From NCBI GenBank assembly GCA_964646615.1, contig CAZYEV010000099.1:1-64000 (forward strand): DNA of 64,000 bases, read 5' to 3'. This DNA comes from M3007 sp964646615. Its GTDB lineage: Bacteria > Bacteroidota > Bacteroidia > Chitinophagales > Saprospiraceae. Below, in pieces: positions 15,914 to 24,561 of this stretch (the stretch's first letter is position 1; each line of letters begins with the position of its first letter). The position numbers and the translations under genes are program-made. The notes beneath the pieces are model-generated. The model did not search any database and was not told the origin of the DNA. It saw only the letters and a program-made list of their open reading frames with translations.

Positions 15914-16240
15914 TCAAACGGCGAAGCTTTCCCCGCAGCCACAAGTGCGCGTAGCGTTCGGGTTGTTGAAATGAAAGCCCTTGCCGTTGAGGCCGCCGGA
16001 GAACTCCAACGTCGTGTTGAAGAGGTAAAGAAAACTCTTCAAATCGGTAACCACCTTAACGCCATTATCTTCAAAGACCTGGTCGTTGGGCTTGAGCTCG
16101 TTGTCGAAATCGAGCTTGTACGACAGGCCTGAGCAGCCGCCGGACACGACGCTCACGCGCAGGAAATAGTCGTCTCCTACGCCATTCGCGGCGCGTATTT
16201 CGGCAATTTTGGCTTTGGCGCTATCGGCTACATAAATCAT
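15914..16240 (-). CDS. iscA: Iron-sulfur cluster assembly protein, IscA/SufA family
   Basis: This A-type carrier delivers iron-sulfur clusters to target proteins. The three conserved cysteines are C36 (SGGCSGLSY), C100 and C102 (RTCGCGESF). It is 108 aa long, normal for the family. It begins 2 bases after the iscU stop and is the last gene of the iscS-iscU-iscA set. Whether it acts as IscA or a related carrier such as ErpA cannot be told from sequence alone. Confidence 0.93.
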   Translation of the reverse strand: MIYVADSAKAKIAEIRAANGVGDDYFLRVSVVSGGCSGLSYKLDFDNELKPNDQVFEDNGVKVVTDLKSFLYLFNTTLEFSGGLNGKGFHFNNPNATRTCGCGESFAV

Positions 16241-16242
16241 AA

Positions 16243-16671
16243 TCAGGCAGTTGCTGCTTGTTCGGTGGTCTGGCTCGGCTCTTCTAAAAGGCCGTTTTTG
16301 CGCTTGTAATCTTCAATAGCGGCTTTGATAGCATCTTCGGCCAGCACAGAGCAGTGTATCTTCACCGGTGGCAGGGCCAGTTCTTCTACGATGTCCATGT
16401 TGTCAATGGTCAGGGCCTCCTCGATGGTTTTGCCCTTGAGCCATTCGGTAGCCAGCGACGAAGAGGCAATCGCCGAGCCGCAGCCGAAGGTTTTGAACTT
16501 CGCATCGCGGATGACGCCCGTTTCTTCGTCCACCTCGATTTGTAAGCGCATCACGTCGCCGCACTCCGGGGCGCCCACTAAGCCGGTGCCCACGTTTTTC
16601 TTATTCTTGTCCAGCACACCGACGTTGCGCGGGTTCTGAAAGTGATCTAAGACTTTGCTGCTGTATGCCAT
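16243..16671 (-). CDS. iscU: Iron-sulfur cluster scaffold protein
   Basis: IscU is the scaffold on which 2Fe-2S clusters are built. Ligands C37, D39 (PECGDV), C64 (FGCGSA), H106 and C107 (KIHCSVL) are all present. The product is 142 aa and includes a short C-terminal tail rich in Glu, Gln and Ala that is not usual. The ATG at 16671 matches the standard MAYSSKVLDH start; the longer frame upstream is non-coding. The 168-base gap between iscS and iscU contains no gene I can support. Confidence 0.96.
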   Translation of the reverse strand: MAYSSKVLDHFQNPRNVGVLDKNKKNVGTGLVGAPECGDVMRLQIEVDEETGVIRDAKFKTFGCGSAIASSSLATEWLKGKTIEEALTIDNMDIVEELALPPVKIHCSVLAEDAIKAAIEDYKRKNGLLEEPSQTTEQAATA

Positions 16672-16839
16672 AGCACAGGATATTTTTGAAAGACAGGGTG
16701 TTTGTTTGAAAAAAACGTCAGGACTTTTTCTTCTTGATGAGGCTATACCACAAACCCCGAACGAAATAGACAATCCGGTAAAGGAGCACAGAAATGGGAT
16801 CGGGCGGGCTTTGAACAGGCATAGCGTTTAAGTTTTGCG

Positions 16840-18060
16840 TTAATGAGCAGCCCACTCAATTTTGCTGAGGTCAACACCTTCTTTATACATTTCCCAAATG
16901 GGGCTGAGTTCGCGCATGTGGTTGACGCCTTTCGTAACGGCCTCGATGGCAAAATCCACATCTTCCTCCGTGTTGAAGCGCCCCAGCGAAAAGCGAATGG
17001 ACGAGTGCGCCAGGTCATCACCCAAGCCCATAGCCACCAGTACGTAGGAAGGCTCTAAGGATGCCGATGTGCACGCCGAACCCGACGACACGGCGATGTG
17101 CTGGTTGAAGGTCATCATCAGGCCTTCGCCCTCGACGTGCTTGAACGAGATGTTCGTAACGTGCGGCATACGGTGTTCGCGTGAGCCGTTGACCTGCGTT
17201 TCTTCCAGCTGCAAAAGCGCGTTTTCCAGCTTGTCGCGCAGGCGGCGCAGGCGCTCGGCTTCTTCGGCCATGCTCTGGCGAGCGATTTCAGCGGCCTTGC
17301 CGAAGCCCACAATGCCAGGCACGTTGAGCGTACCGGAACGCATGCCGCGCTCATGGCCTCCGCCGTCCATTTGGGCGGTTACTTTGACGCGCGGATTCTT
17401 GCGGCTTACGTACAGGGCGCCAACGCCTTTGGGGCCGTACATCTTATGGGCAGTGAACGACATGAGGTGAATGCCCACCTCGCGCGGAAACGTGGGTATT
17501 TTACCCACCGCCTGCGTGGCGTCGCTGTGGAACAGCACCCCGCGCTTCTCGCAAATAGCCGCAATCTCGCGCATGGGCTGAATGACGCCCGTCTCGTTGT
17601 TGGCCCACATCACGCTGACCAGAATGGTCGTCGGGCGAATGGCTGCCTCCAATTCTTCCAGGTTAATCAGACCTTCGGAGTTGACCTTGAGGTACGTTAC
17701 CTCCGCGCCCATTTTCTCCAGATGGCGGCAGGTGTCCAGAATGGCCTTGTGCTCCGTCTCGACCGTGATGATGTGGTTGCCCTTGCGCGCATACATCTCG
17801 AACACGCCTTTGAGCGCCAGGTTGTTACTCTCTGTGGCGCCCGACGTGAAAATAATCTCCTTATCTTCGGCGCCAATGAGCTGCGCAATTTGCTCGCGGG
17901 CATAGTCCACGGCCTCTTCGGCCTCCCAACCAAACGGATGGCTGCGGCTGGCAGCATTCCCCGATTTCTCAAAAAAATAAGGCAGCATCGCCTCCACTAC
18001 CCGCGGATCGCACGGTGTGGTGGAGTTGTTGTCCAGATAAATGAGTTTACGCTTGTCCAT
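16840..18060 (-). CDS. iscS: Cysteine desulfurase
   Basis: IscS is a PLP enzyme that takes sulfur from cysteine and hands it to the scaffold. The Schiff-base lysine is K206 (SFTAHKMYGPKG) and the catalytic, persulfide-forming cysteine is C330 in SSGSACTSAS, on a group I type loop. The length of 406 aa is normal. It is the first gene of the operon, and a -7 promoter element lies at 18115-18122. No iscR-type regulator is seen next to it. Confidence 0.97.
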   Translation of the reverse strand: MDKRKLIYLDNNSTTPCDPRVVEAMLPYFFEKSGNAASRSHPFGWEAEEAVDYAREQIAQLIGAEDKEIIFTSGATESNNLALKGVFEMYARKGNHIITVETEHKAILDTCRHLEKMGAEVTYLKVNSEGLINLEELEAAIRPTTILVSVMWANNETGVIQPMREIAAICEKRGVLFHSDATQAVGKIPTFPREVGIHLMSFTAHKMYGPKGVGALYVSRKNPRVKVTAQMDGGGHERGMRSGTLNVPGIVGFGKAAEIARQSMAEEAERLRRLRDKLENALLQLEETQVNGSREHRMPHVTNISFKHVEGEGLMMTFNQHIAVSSGSACTSASLEPSYVLVAMGLGDDLAHSSIRFSLGRFNTEEDVDFAIEAVTKGVNHMRELSPIWEMYKEGVDLSKIEWAAH

Positions 18061-18114
18061 GATTTGAAAATGCTCCGTGAATTTAGATTGATTCTATACC
18101 GCCTTTTCAGGCGA

Positions 18115-18122
18115 CAAAGATA
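18115..18122 (-). promoter_or_regulatory. -7 promoter element for iscS
   Basis: TATCTTTG on the minus strand, 55 bases before the iscS ATG. The whole divergent region 18061-18368 (308 bases) holds only this element and the opposite one at 18315-18322. Confidence 0.55.
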
Positions 18123-18314
18123 ACAAGGGTACTGCTGAGTTTGTTTAGAAAAAATCTGCCTAAGCGGGCTAAATTTTTTGCACGCAGCCCAGCTGATGGC
18201 AAAGGGATACTGCCGAAAGAGCTGAGCGATTTTTCAAAGGCGCAAAAATGGCTCGTAGCGGCCCGGAGGCGGCGCCTCGACCACCGCACATCGCTCAGAT
18301 GACGGAGGTGAAAC

Positions 18315-18322
18315 TATCTTTG
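18315..18322 (+). promoter_or_regulatory. -7 promoter element for the S9 peptidase gene
   Basis: TATCTTTG, 47 bases before the ATG at 18369, in the region divergent from iscS. Confidence 0.55.
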
Positions 18323-18368
18323 CCCGGTCATTGGGCCTGTTCTGGCCTTTCTTCAGACCGTTCCAATT

Positions 18369-20540
18369 ATGCGCAAACTCCTCATTTCAGGCTATTTATG
18401 TCTCCTGGCATTGGCCGTCTGGGCACAAGATATTCACTGGACACCCGCGGGCGACAGCTACTGGGAATACGAGGCGAAGCCGGGCCAGATTGTCAAAATC
18501 ACCCTGCCCGACCGGAAGAAAGAGGTGGTCGTTTCGCCGCAACAGCTGACACAGCCGGGTGCGCTGGCTCCCATGCCGGTGCGCGATTTCTTCTTTTCGG
18601 AAGACGGAAATCGAGTGCTCCTTTACACCAATACCCAGCGCGTGTGGCGCTACGACACCCGCGGCGACTACTGGGTACTCGACCTGAAAAAGGGCGAACT
18701 GCGCCAGCTGGGCAAAGACCGCCCGACCTCGTCGCTGATGTTCGCCAAGTTTTCGCCCGACGGGCAAAAAGCCGCCTACGTCAGCGAACGCAACCTGTAC
18801 GTAGAAGACCTGAACACAGGCAAAGTAACCCAACTGACCCAGACCGACGCGCGCGGCAAGCTCATCAACGGTACCTTCGACTGGGTCTATGAAGAAGAGT
18901 TCGACTGCCGAGACGGCTTCCGCTGGAGCCCCGACAGCCGGCAAATCGCCTACTGGCAAATTGACGCCAACCGGGTGCGCGACTTTTACATGATTAACAA
19001 CCTCGACTCCATCTATTCTATCATCGTGCCCGTAGAATACCCCAAAGTGGGCGAGCCGCCTTCGCCGTATCGCATCGGCGTCGTGGACGTGGCCACCGCT
19101 CAAACGCGCTGGATGGACCTGCCCGGCGACCCGGCCAACACCTACCTGCCACGCATGGAATGGGCTGCCAACGCTACAGAATTGCTCCTGCAACAGCTCA
19201 ACCGCAAGCAAAACGTCAGCCAGCTGCTGCTCTGCTCCGTGGCTACGGGCAAGGCGCAGGTCATCTACACCGAAACCGACGACACCTGGATAGACCTGAA
19301 AGCCGACGGCGAAAAAGGCTACTGGGACTGGCTCGAAGGCGGCCGCTCCTTCCTGTGGGTATCGGAAAAAGACGGATGGCGCCACGCCTATCGGGTCAGC
19401 CGCAACGGCAAAACGGAAACCCTGCTGACCCCCGGCGACTACGATGTGATCCGCATCGCACGCATAGACGAAAAAGGTGGATATCTGTACTTCATGGCTT
19501 CGCCCGACAACGCCACCCAGGAGTACCTCTACCGCATCCGCATGGACGGCAAAAGCCGCCCCGAACGCCTGTCGCCTGCTGGCCAGGCCGGCACACACGC
19601 CTACGCCATCTCACCCAACGCGCGCTATGCCCTGCATACCTTCTCCAACCACTATACCCCGCGCGCCGAAGAGTGGATCAGCCTGCCCGACCACAAACCA
19701 CTCGACCCCAAGGAAGCCATCCCGCTGGACATCAAACCACCCGCCGACAGAAAAGTGGAGTTCTTTCAGGTAACTACCCAGGACGGCATCACGATGGACG
19801 GCTGGATGGTCAAACCCGCCGACTTCGACTCCACCAAACGCTACCCGATTGTCTTTTACGTCTATACCGAGCCGGCCAGCACCACCGTGCGCGACCGCTT
19901 CGGCATCGGGCGCAACCGCCTCTACATCGGCGACATGAGCAAAGACGGCTACATCTACGCCTCGCTCGACGGACGCGGAACCCCCGCCCCCAAAGGACGC
20001 GCCTGGCGCAAAGCCATCTATCGCAAAATCGGCATCGTCAACATCCGAGACCAGGCTATGGGCGCCCAGGCCATGTTCCAACGCTGGCGCTGGATTGACA
20101 CTTCGCGCGTCGCCGTCCACGGGTGGAGCGGCGGCGGCGCTGCCACCCTCAACCTGTTGTTCCAATACCCCGACATCTACCACACCGGCATCGCCATCGC
20201 CGCCATCACCAACCAGCTAACCTACGACAACATTTACCAGGAACGCTACATGGGCCTGCCCCAGGAAAACCGCGAAGACTTCCTGGCCGGCTCCCCAGTA
20301 ACCTACGCTAAAAACCTGCGCGGCAACCTGCTGTACATCCACGGCACTGCCGACGATAACGTGCACTACCAGAACGCGGAAATCCTCATCAACGAACTCA
20401 TCAAACACAACAAGCAATTCCAGTTCATGGCCTACCCCAACCGCTCGCACAGCATCTCAGAAGGCGAGGGAACGAACCGGCATTTAGCCACCCTGTTCAC
20501 CAACTTCCTCAAAACGCACTGTCCGCCAGGGGGGCGGTAG
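18369..20540 (+). CDS. Exported dipeptidyl peptidase IV-like serine peptidase (family S9)
   Basis: This exported prolyl-type dipeptidyl peptidase has 723 aa. A signal peptide occupies about residues 1-19 (ends AVWAQ). The DPP IV N-terminal beta-propeller covers roughly 90-450 and includes the EEEF segment (VYEEEFDCRDGF) that binds the free N-terminus of the substrate in this family. The alpha/beta hydrolase domain holds the triad S587 (GWSGGG), D662 (GTADDNVHYQN) and H694 (NRSHSI); the 75 and 32 residue spacings match human DPP4 closely. The usual GWSYGG is GWSGGG here. It probably acts in the periplasm on peptides for amino-acid uptake. Confidence 0.95.
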   Translation: MRKLLISGYLCLLALAVWAQDIHWTPAGDSYWEYEAKPGQIVKITLPDRKKEVVVSPQQLTQPGALAPMPVRDFFFSEDGNRVLLYTNTQRVWRYDTRGDYWVLDLKKGELRQLGKDRPTSSLMFAKFSPDGQKAAYVSERNLYVEDLNTGKVTQLTQTDARGKLINGTFDWVYEEEFDCRDGFRWSPDSRQIAYWQIDANRVRDFYMINNLDSIYSIIVPVEYPKVGEPPSPYRIGVVDVATAQTRWMDLPGDPANTYLPRMEWAANATELLLQQLNRKQNVSQLLLCSVATGKAQVIYTETDDTWIDLKADGEKGYWDWLEGGRSFLWVSEKDGWRHAYRVSRNGKTETLLTPGDYDVIRIARIDEKGGYLYFMASPDNATQEYLYRIRMDGKSRPERLSPAGQAGTHAYAISPNARYALHTFSNHYTPRAEEWISLPDHKPLDPKEAIPLDIKPPADRKVEFFQVTTQDGITMDGWMVKPADFDSTKRYPIVFYVYTEPASTTVRDRFGIGRNRLYIGDMSKDGYIYASLDGRGTPAPKGRAWRKAIYRKIGIVNIRDQAMGAQAMFQRWRWIDTSRVAVHGWSGGGAATLNLLFQYPDIYHTGIAIAAITNQLTYDNIYQERYMGLPQENREDFLAGSPVTYAKNLRGNLLYIHGTADDNVHYQNAEILINELIKHNKQFQFMAYPNRSHSISEGEGTNRHLATLFTNFLKTHCPPGGR

Positions 20541-20567
20541 TTTTTGGCAACAACATGAAAATTCAGA

Positions 20568-20631
20568 CCAAACAAGTTTGGGTGTTGCTGGGCCAAACAA
20601 GTTTGGCCGGCACTTTGCCAAACAAGTTTGG
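20568..20631. repeat. Three copies of a 14-bp dyad at 25-bp period
   Basis: CCAAACAAGTTTGG occurs at 20568-20581, 20593-20606 and 20618-20631. Each copy is an inverted repeat CCAAAC/GTTTGG around a 2-base centre; the period is exactly 25 bp and the bases between differ. The array occupies most of the gap between the S9 peptidase and the PKD-cyclophilin gene, whose ATG is at 20647. Confidence 0.95.
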
Positions 20632-20646
20632 CAGTTACGAAGAAAT

Positions 20647-21540
20647 ATGAAAAGGACAAACATCTTTCTGCTGTTATTGGCCCTATTGGGTGCCGCGCCG
20701 TTGCAGGCGCAAAAGAAAAAGAAGCTGGCTGCCGATTTTTCCTTTCCGGAAAACCTGACGGCGCCGGCGAAGGTGTCGTTTACCAACCAGTCATCGGGTG
20801 CGGAGGCGTACCAATGGGATTTCGGCGACGGCAGTACGTCGAGCGAAGCCAACCCGATGCACACGTACAAGCATTCAGGCAATTACAAAGTCAAACTCAC
20901 CGCCCTTCAGGGCAAAAAAAGCAAGAGCGTGGAAAAAGTCGTCCAGGTCAAAGCGCCGGAGCGCTGTCTGATTGAAATCGAAACGGAATACGGCACGATG
21001 CTGGCCGAGTTGTTTGCCAGCACGCCCAAGCATCGCGACAACTTTTTGAAGTTGGCCGAAGAGGGCTTCTACGACGGACTGCTGTTTCACCGCGTCATCA
21101 ACGGATTCATGATCCAGGGAGGCGACCCGCAGTCGCGCAATGCCGCGCCGGGCCAGATGCTGGGCATGGGCGGCCCGGGTTATCAGATACCCGCCGAATT
21201 TGTGGACTCGCTGGTGCACCTCAAAGGCGCCATTGCGGCGGCGCGCACCAACAACCCGAAGAAGGAGTCCAGCGGCTCGCAGTTCTACATCGTACAGGGC
21301 GCCCCGGTAGAAGAGGCACAGCTAAACCAGCTGGAAATGATGCGCGGTTTCCGCTACACGCCCGAGCAACGCGAAGCCTATCGCAAACTCGGCGGCACTC
21401 CACATTTAGACCGCGAGTACACGGTGTTTGGCCGCGTCATCGAGGGGCTGGAGGTGATTGATAAAATTGCCGCTGTAGAAACCGGCCAGGCCGACCGCCC
21501 TAAGAAGGATGTGTGGATGAAAGTTCGGGTTATCAAATAA
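20647..21540 (+). CDS. Exported PKD-domain/cyclophilin peptidyl-prolyl isomerase
   Basis: The 297-aa protein begins with a signal peptide (MKRTNIFLLLLALLGAAPLQAQ). A PKD domain follows at about residues 28-108 (YQWDFGDGSTSSEANPMHTY), then a cyclophilin domain at about 113-297 with FHRVINGFMIQGGDP, which contains the catalytic arginine, and GSQFYI. It would catalyse proline isomerisation in the periplasm or at the cell surface. The PKD module at the front is unusual for a folding catalyst and suggests attachment to a surface or complex. The start at 20647 is chosen for the signal peptide; a longer frame would translate the dyad array. recJ begins 43 bases later. Confidence 0.9.
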   Translation: MKRTNIFLLLLALLGAAPLQAQKKKKLAADFSFPENLTAPAKVSFTNQSSGAEAYQWDFGDGSTSSEANPMHTYKHSGNYKVKLTALQGKKSKSVEKVVQVKAPERCLIEIETEYGTMLAELFASTPKHRDNFLKLAEEGFYDGLLFHRVINGFMIQGGDPQSRNAAPGQMLGMGGPGYQIPAEFVDSLVHLKGAIAAARTNNPKKESSGSQFYIVQGAPVEEAQLNQLEMMRGFRYTPEQREAYRKLGGTPHLDREYTVFGRVIEGLEVIDKIAAVETGQADRPKKDVWMKVRVIK

Positions 21541-21582
21541 TGCCCTAACTTTCGGCTCCAAATTGTCGCTCTCTTTTGTTCG

Positions 21583-23310
21583 ATGACGATGCTGGAGCCG
21601 CGCTGGCGCTTCGTGGAGGCGGATGAGGCGCTTGTGCAGCAGTTGCGCCAAATGTTGGGCATCCACCCAGCACTCTGTCGCATATTGGCGCAGCGCGGCG
21701 TGCACACGTTCGAGGATGCCAAACGCTTCTTTCGCCCGTCGCTGACCCACCTGCATTCACCCTTCAAGATGCAAGACATGCGCCGCGCCGTCGAGCGTCT
21801 GGGGCGGGCCATCGAGCAGGGCGAGCGCATCCTGCTGTACGGCGACTACGACGTGGACGGCACTTCGGGCGTGGCCCTGCTGTATGCGTTTCTGTCGCGC
21901 TTTCACCCGCATTTGGACTACTATTTGCCCGACCGCGAGCGCGAGGGCTACGGCGTCAGCCTGGCCGGCATTGACTACGCGCACCAGACAGGCGCATCGC
22001 TGCTCATCACCATTGACTGCGGCATCCAAGCCCATGTACCCATAGCGCTGGCCGCGGAGCGCGGCATAGACGTCATTGTGTGCGACCATCACCTGCCCAA
22101 TGGGCCTTTGCCCGCCGCCCATGCCGTGCTCAACCCGCGCCGGCCCGACTGCTCGTACCCGAACAAGCACCTGAGCGGCTGCGGTGTGGCCTTCAAACTG
22201 GCACAAGGGCTTGCGCTGGCTCAGGGAACGCCAGCAGAGGAATTGGAAGACCTGCTCGATTTCGTGGCCCTCAGCACATGCTGCGATCTGGTGCCGTTGG
22301 TCGGCGAAAACCGCGTGCTCACGCATTTCGGAATCGGACGCATCGAACGCCAGCCGCGCACTGGCGTGTGGGCCTTGCTGCAAAAAAGCGGCTGTACTCC
22401 GCCGCTGAAGGTGCGCGACCTGGTGTTTGGCCTGGGGCCCCTGCTCAACGCCGCCGGCCGCATGGGCGACGCCCGCGACGCCGTGCGCCTGCTGCTGGCC
22501 ACCGAACGCCGAAGCGCGCAGAACCAGGCCACCACTTTAGTGGCCAAAAACCGCAAACGCCAGCAAATCGAACGCGCCGCCACAGCCGTCGCCGTGCGCC
22601 AACTGACGCACCAAAAAGGATTTAAGGAGCAGAAAAGCATCGTGCTGTTCGACCCCGGCATTCCCAGAGGCATCCTCGGCATCGTGGCCAGCCGCTTAGT
22701 GGAGCGCTTCCACCGCCCTGCGGTTGTGCTCACGCAAAGTGGTGAAATTGCCGTCGGCTCTGGGCGCTCAGTACCGGGCTTCGACCTCCACGCAGCACTC
22801 AACGAATGCCAGGCACTGCTCACAGCCTTTGGCGGCCACACCTTCGCCGCCGGGCTGCAACTGCCGCTGGAGCACCTTCCGGCTTTTGCCGAACGCTTCG
22901 AGACGGTTGTCCGGCAAACCTTGCCCGCCGAAGCCGAACAGCCCGAAATTGCGCTGTGCAGCGAACTCGAACTGGCCGATATCACGCCGGCATTCTGGCG
23001 CACGCTCCGACAGTTCGCACCCTTCGGGCCGGGCAACATGACGCCTATCTTCTGGGCCAGAAACGTGCGCGACACCGGCCAGAGCCGTATCCTGCACGCC
23101 GGGCACGTGCAACTGTCGGTGCAGCAAAACGGCGGCCCCATCTTCACCGGCATCGGCTTCGACATGGCCGAACGTTTTCAACAGATCCGGCATCAACCCT
23201 TCGACCTGGCCTTTAGCCTACAGGAGGATACCTTCCAGGGCACTACCACCCTCCGGTTGCGAGCAAGGGCATTCCGACCCTCCCAGAACGACACACCGCT
23301 AAGCACCTGA
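21583..23310 (+). CDS. recJ: Single-stranded-DNA-specific exonuclease RecJ
   Basis: RecJ is a 5'-3' ssDNA exonuclease of recombination and repair. The DHH-family metal motifs are present: GDYDVDGTSG at residues 87-96 and VCDHHLP near 166-172. The DHHA1 and OB-type domains follow, with a GFGGH-like SGRSVPGFDLHAAL and FGGHTFAAGLQL region near 390-430. The 575-aa product has the usual length. ATG 21583 and 21589 are both usable starts. It is probably co-transcribed with the PKD-cyclophilin gene. Confidence 0.96.
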   Translation: MTMLEPRWRFVEADEALVQQLRQMLGIHPALCRILAQRGVHTFEDAKRFFRPSLTHLHSPFKMQDMRRAVERLGRAIEQGERILLYGDYDVDGTSGVALLYAFLSRFHPHLDYYLPDREREGYGVSLAGIDYAHQTGASLLITIDCGIQAHVPIALAAERGIDVIVCDHHLPNGPLPAAHAVLNPRRPDCSYPNKHLSGCGVAFKLAQGLALAQGTPAEELEDLLDFVALSTCCDLVPLVGENRVLTHFGIGRIERQPRTGVWALLQKSGCTPPLKVRDLVFGLGPLLNAAGRMGDARDAVRLLLATERRSAQNQATTLVAKNRKRQQIERAATAVAVRQLTHQKGFKEQKSIVLFDPGIPRGILGIVASRLVERFHRPAVVLTQSGEIAVGSGRSVPGFDLHAALNECQALLTAFGGHTFAAGLQLPLEHLPAFAERFETVVRQTLPAEAEQPEIALCSELELADITPAFWRTLRQFAPFGPGNMTPIFWARNVRDTGQSRILHAGHVQLSVQQNGGPIFTGIGFDMAERFQQIRHQPFDLAFSLQEDTFQGTTTLRLRARAFRPSQNDTPLST

Positions 23311-23363
23311 CGCTTGCGAAGGGTTTAATTTAAACATAACACACCCGGGGAGCTTTACGGCCC

Positions 23364-23371
23364 TACCTTTG
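23364..23371 (+). promoter_or_regulatory. -7 promoter element for btaA-btaB
   Basis: TACCTTTG, 15 bases before the first possible btaA ATG (23386). The same form precedes lysC, glnA and the tRNA cluster here. Confidence 0.55.
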
Positions 23372-23385
23372 CCCGCTACGAAAAC

Positions 23386-24561
23386 ATGGCCATGGGTTTA
23401 TTACACACGCTCAACGAGCGCATCTTCCGCCAAATACACGGCCAAAATTTGGTCTATAACACCTGCTGGGAAGACCCGCGCTGCGACCGACAACTGCTTC
23501 ATTTGCAATCGGACAGCCGCATCGTCATGCTGACCAGCGCCGGCTGCAATGCGCTCGACTACTTGCTCGACGACGCGGCCAGCATCCACTGCGTGGACGT
23601 AAACCCGCGCCAGAATGCGCTGCTTCAGTTCAAAATAGCCCTCCTGCAGGGCAGCGACCACGAAACGCTGTTCCGTTTTTTTGGGCAGGGCCGCGCCTTC
23701 GATGCGCGCGAGGTACTCTACGACTGCATCCTGCCGCGCCTGTCGGATGCGTTTGCGCGGCAGTGGTGGGAGCGCTTCATCCATGCGTTTTCGGGTAAAG
23801 GGCTTCGGCGCTCGTTCTATTGGCACGGCAGCAGCGGTGTGGCCGCTTGGTTGGTGCAGCGATGGCTGCGCGCTCATCCGTCGGCCTGGGCAGCCGCTAA
23901 AGGGCTTTTCGCCGCCCAGGACCTGGAAGAACAGGCGTACTACTACGACCAATTGGAACCCAAGTTCTTCAGCCCGCTGCTCACGTGGGCGCTGCGCCAG
24001 CACGTCTTCCAGAGCATGCTCGGCGTGCCCGAAAGCCAACAAGCCCTGGCAGCAGCCACCTACCCCAACGGAATGGTCGGCTATTTCATGGAATGCCTGC
24101 GCCACGTGCTGCGCGACCTGCCCATACAGGATAACTACTTCTGGAAACTGTACTTCTACGGCCATTACACGGCGGAATGCTGCCCCAATTACCTGCGCCC
24201 GGAATACTTCGACGCCCTCCGCACGCGCAGCAACCGCATCAGCACGCACACGACCACCCTGAGCGAGTTCCTGCTCCAGCATCCCGGCCAGTACACGCAT
24301 TTCGTCTTGCTCGACCACCAGGACTGGATGGCCAAAGCACCTGGCTTGCGCCCGGCCTTAGAAGAAGAATGGCGGCTCATTTTAGAAAATGCCGCTCCCG
24401 GCGCCCGCGTGCTGATGCGCTCTGCAGCACGGGAACTCGACTTCCTGCCCTCCTTCGTACGCGAAAGGGTTACCTTCGATGTCAACGCCGCTCAACAGGT
24501 CCACGCCCAGGACCGCGTCGGCACTTATGCCAGCACCTGGATCGGCCAAATAGCACGCTAA
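23386..24561 (+). CDS. btaA: BtaA-like SAM:diacylglycerol 3-amino-3-carboxypropyltransferase (DUF3419)
   Basis: This is the first enzyme of betaine lipid synthesis; it transfers the aminocarboxypropyl group of S-adenosylmethionine to diacylglycerol. The 391-aa protein has the family hallmarks LVYNTCWEDPRCD near residues 22-34, the SAM site TSAGCNALDYLLDD near 50-63, and IHCVDVNPRQNALLQFK. The C-terminal SEFLLQHPGQYTHFVLLDHQDWM segment is also typical. The gene abuts btaB with no gap (TAA followed by ATG). ATG 23392 is an alternative start. The lipid product has not been shown for this organism; it is inferred from the pair. Confidence 0.88.
   Translation: MAMGLLHTLNERIFRQIHGQNLVYNTCWEDPRCDRQLLHLQSDSRIVMLTSAGCNALDYLLDDAASIHCVDVNPRQNALLQFKIALLQGSDHETLFRFFGQGRAFDAREVLYDCILPRLSDAFARQWWERFIHAFSGKGLRRSFYWHGSSGVAAWLVQRWLRAHPSAWAAAKGLFAAQDLEEQAYYYDQLEPKFFSPLLTWALRQHVFQSMLGVPESQQALAAATYPNGMVGYFMECLRHVLRDLPIQDNYFWKLYFYGHYTAECCPNYLRPEYFDALRTRSNRISTHTTTLSEFLLQHPGQYTHFVLLDHQDWMAKAPGLRPALEEEWRLILENAAPGARVLMRSAARELDFLPSFVRERVTFDVNAAQQVHAQDRVGTYASTWIGQIAR

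Noticed and set aside
16672..16839. Possible small gene between iscS and iscU
   Set aside because: The open frame there runs into iscS out of frame and shows no start with a plausible product.
18396..19598. 400-codon open frame on the minus strand inside the S9 peptidase gene
   Set aside because: Antisense to a gene with a complete catalytic triad, with no recognisable motif.
20568..20631. CRISPR array
   Set aside because: Only three 14-bp copies with 11-base gaps, no cas genes, and the units are palindromic.
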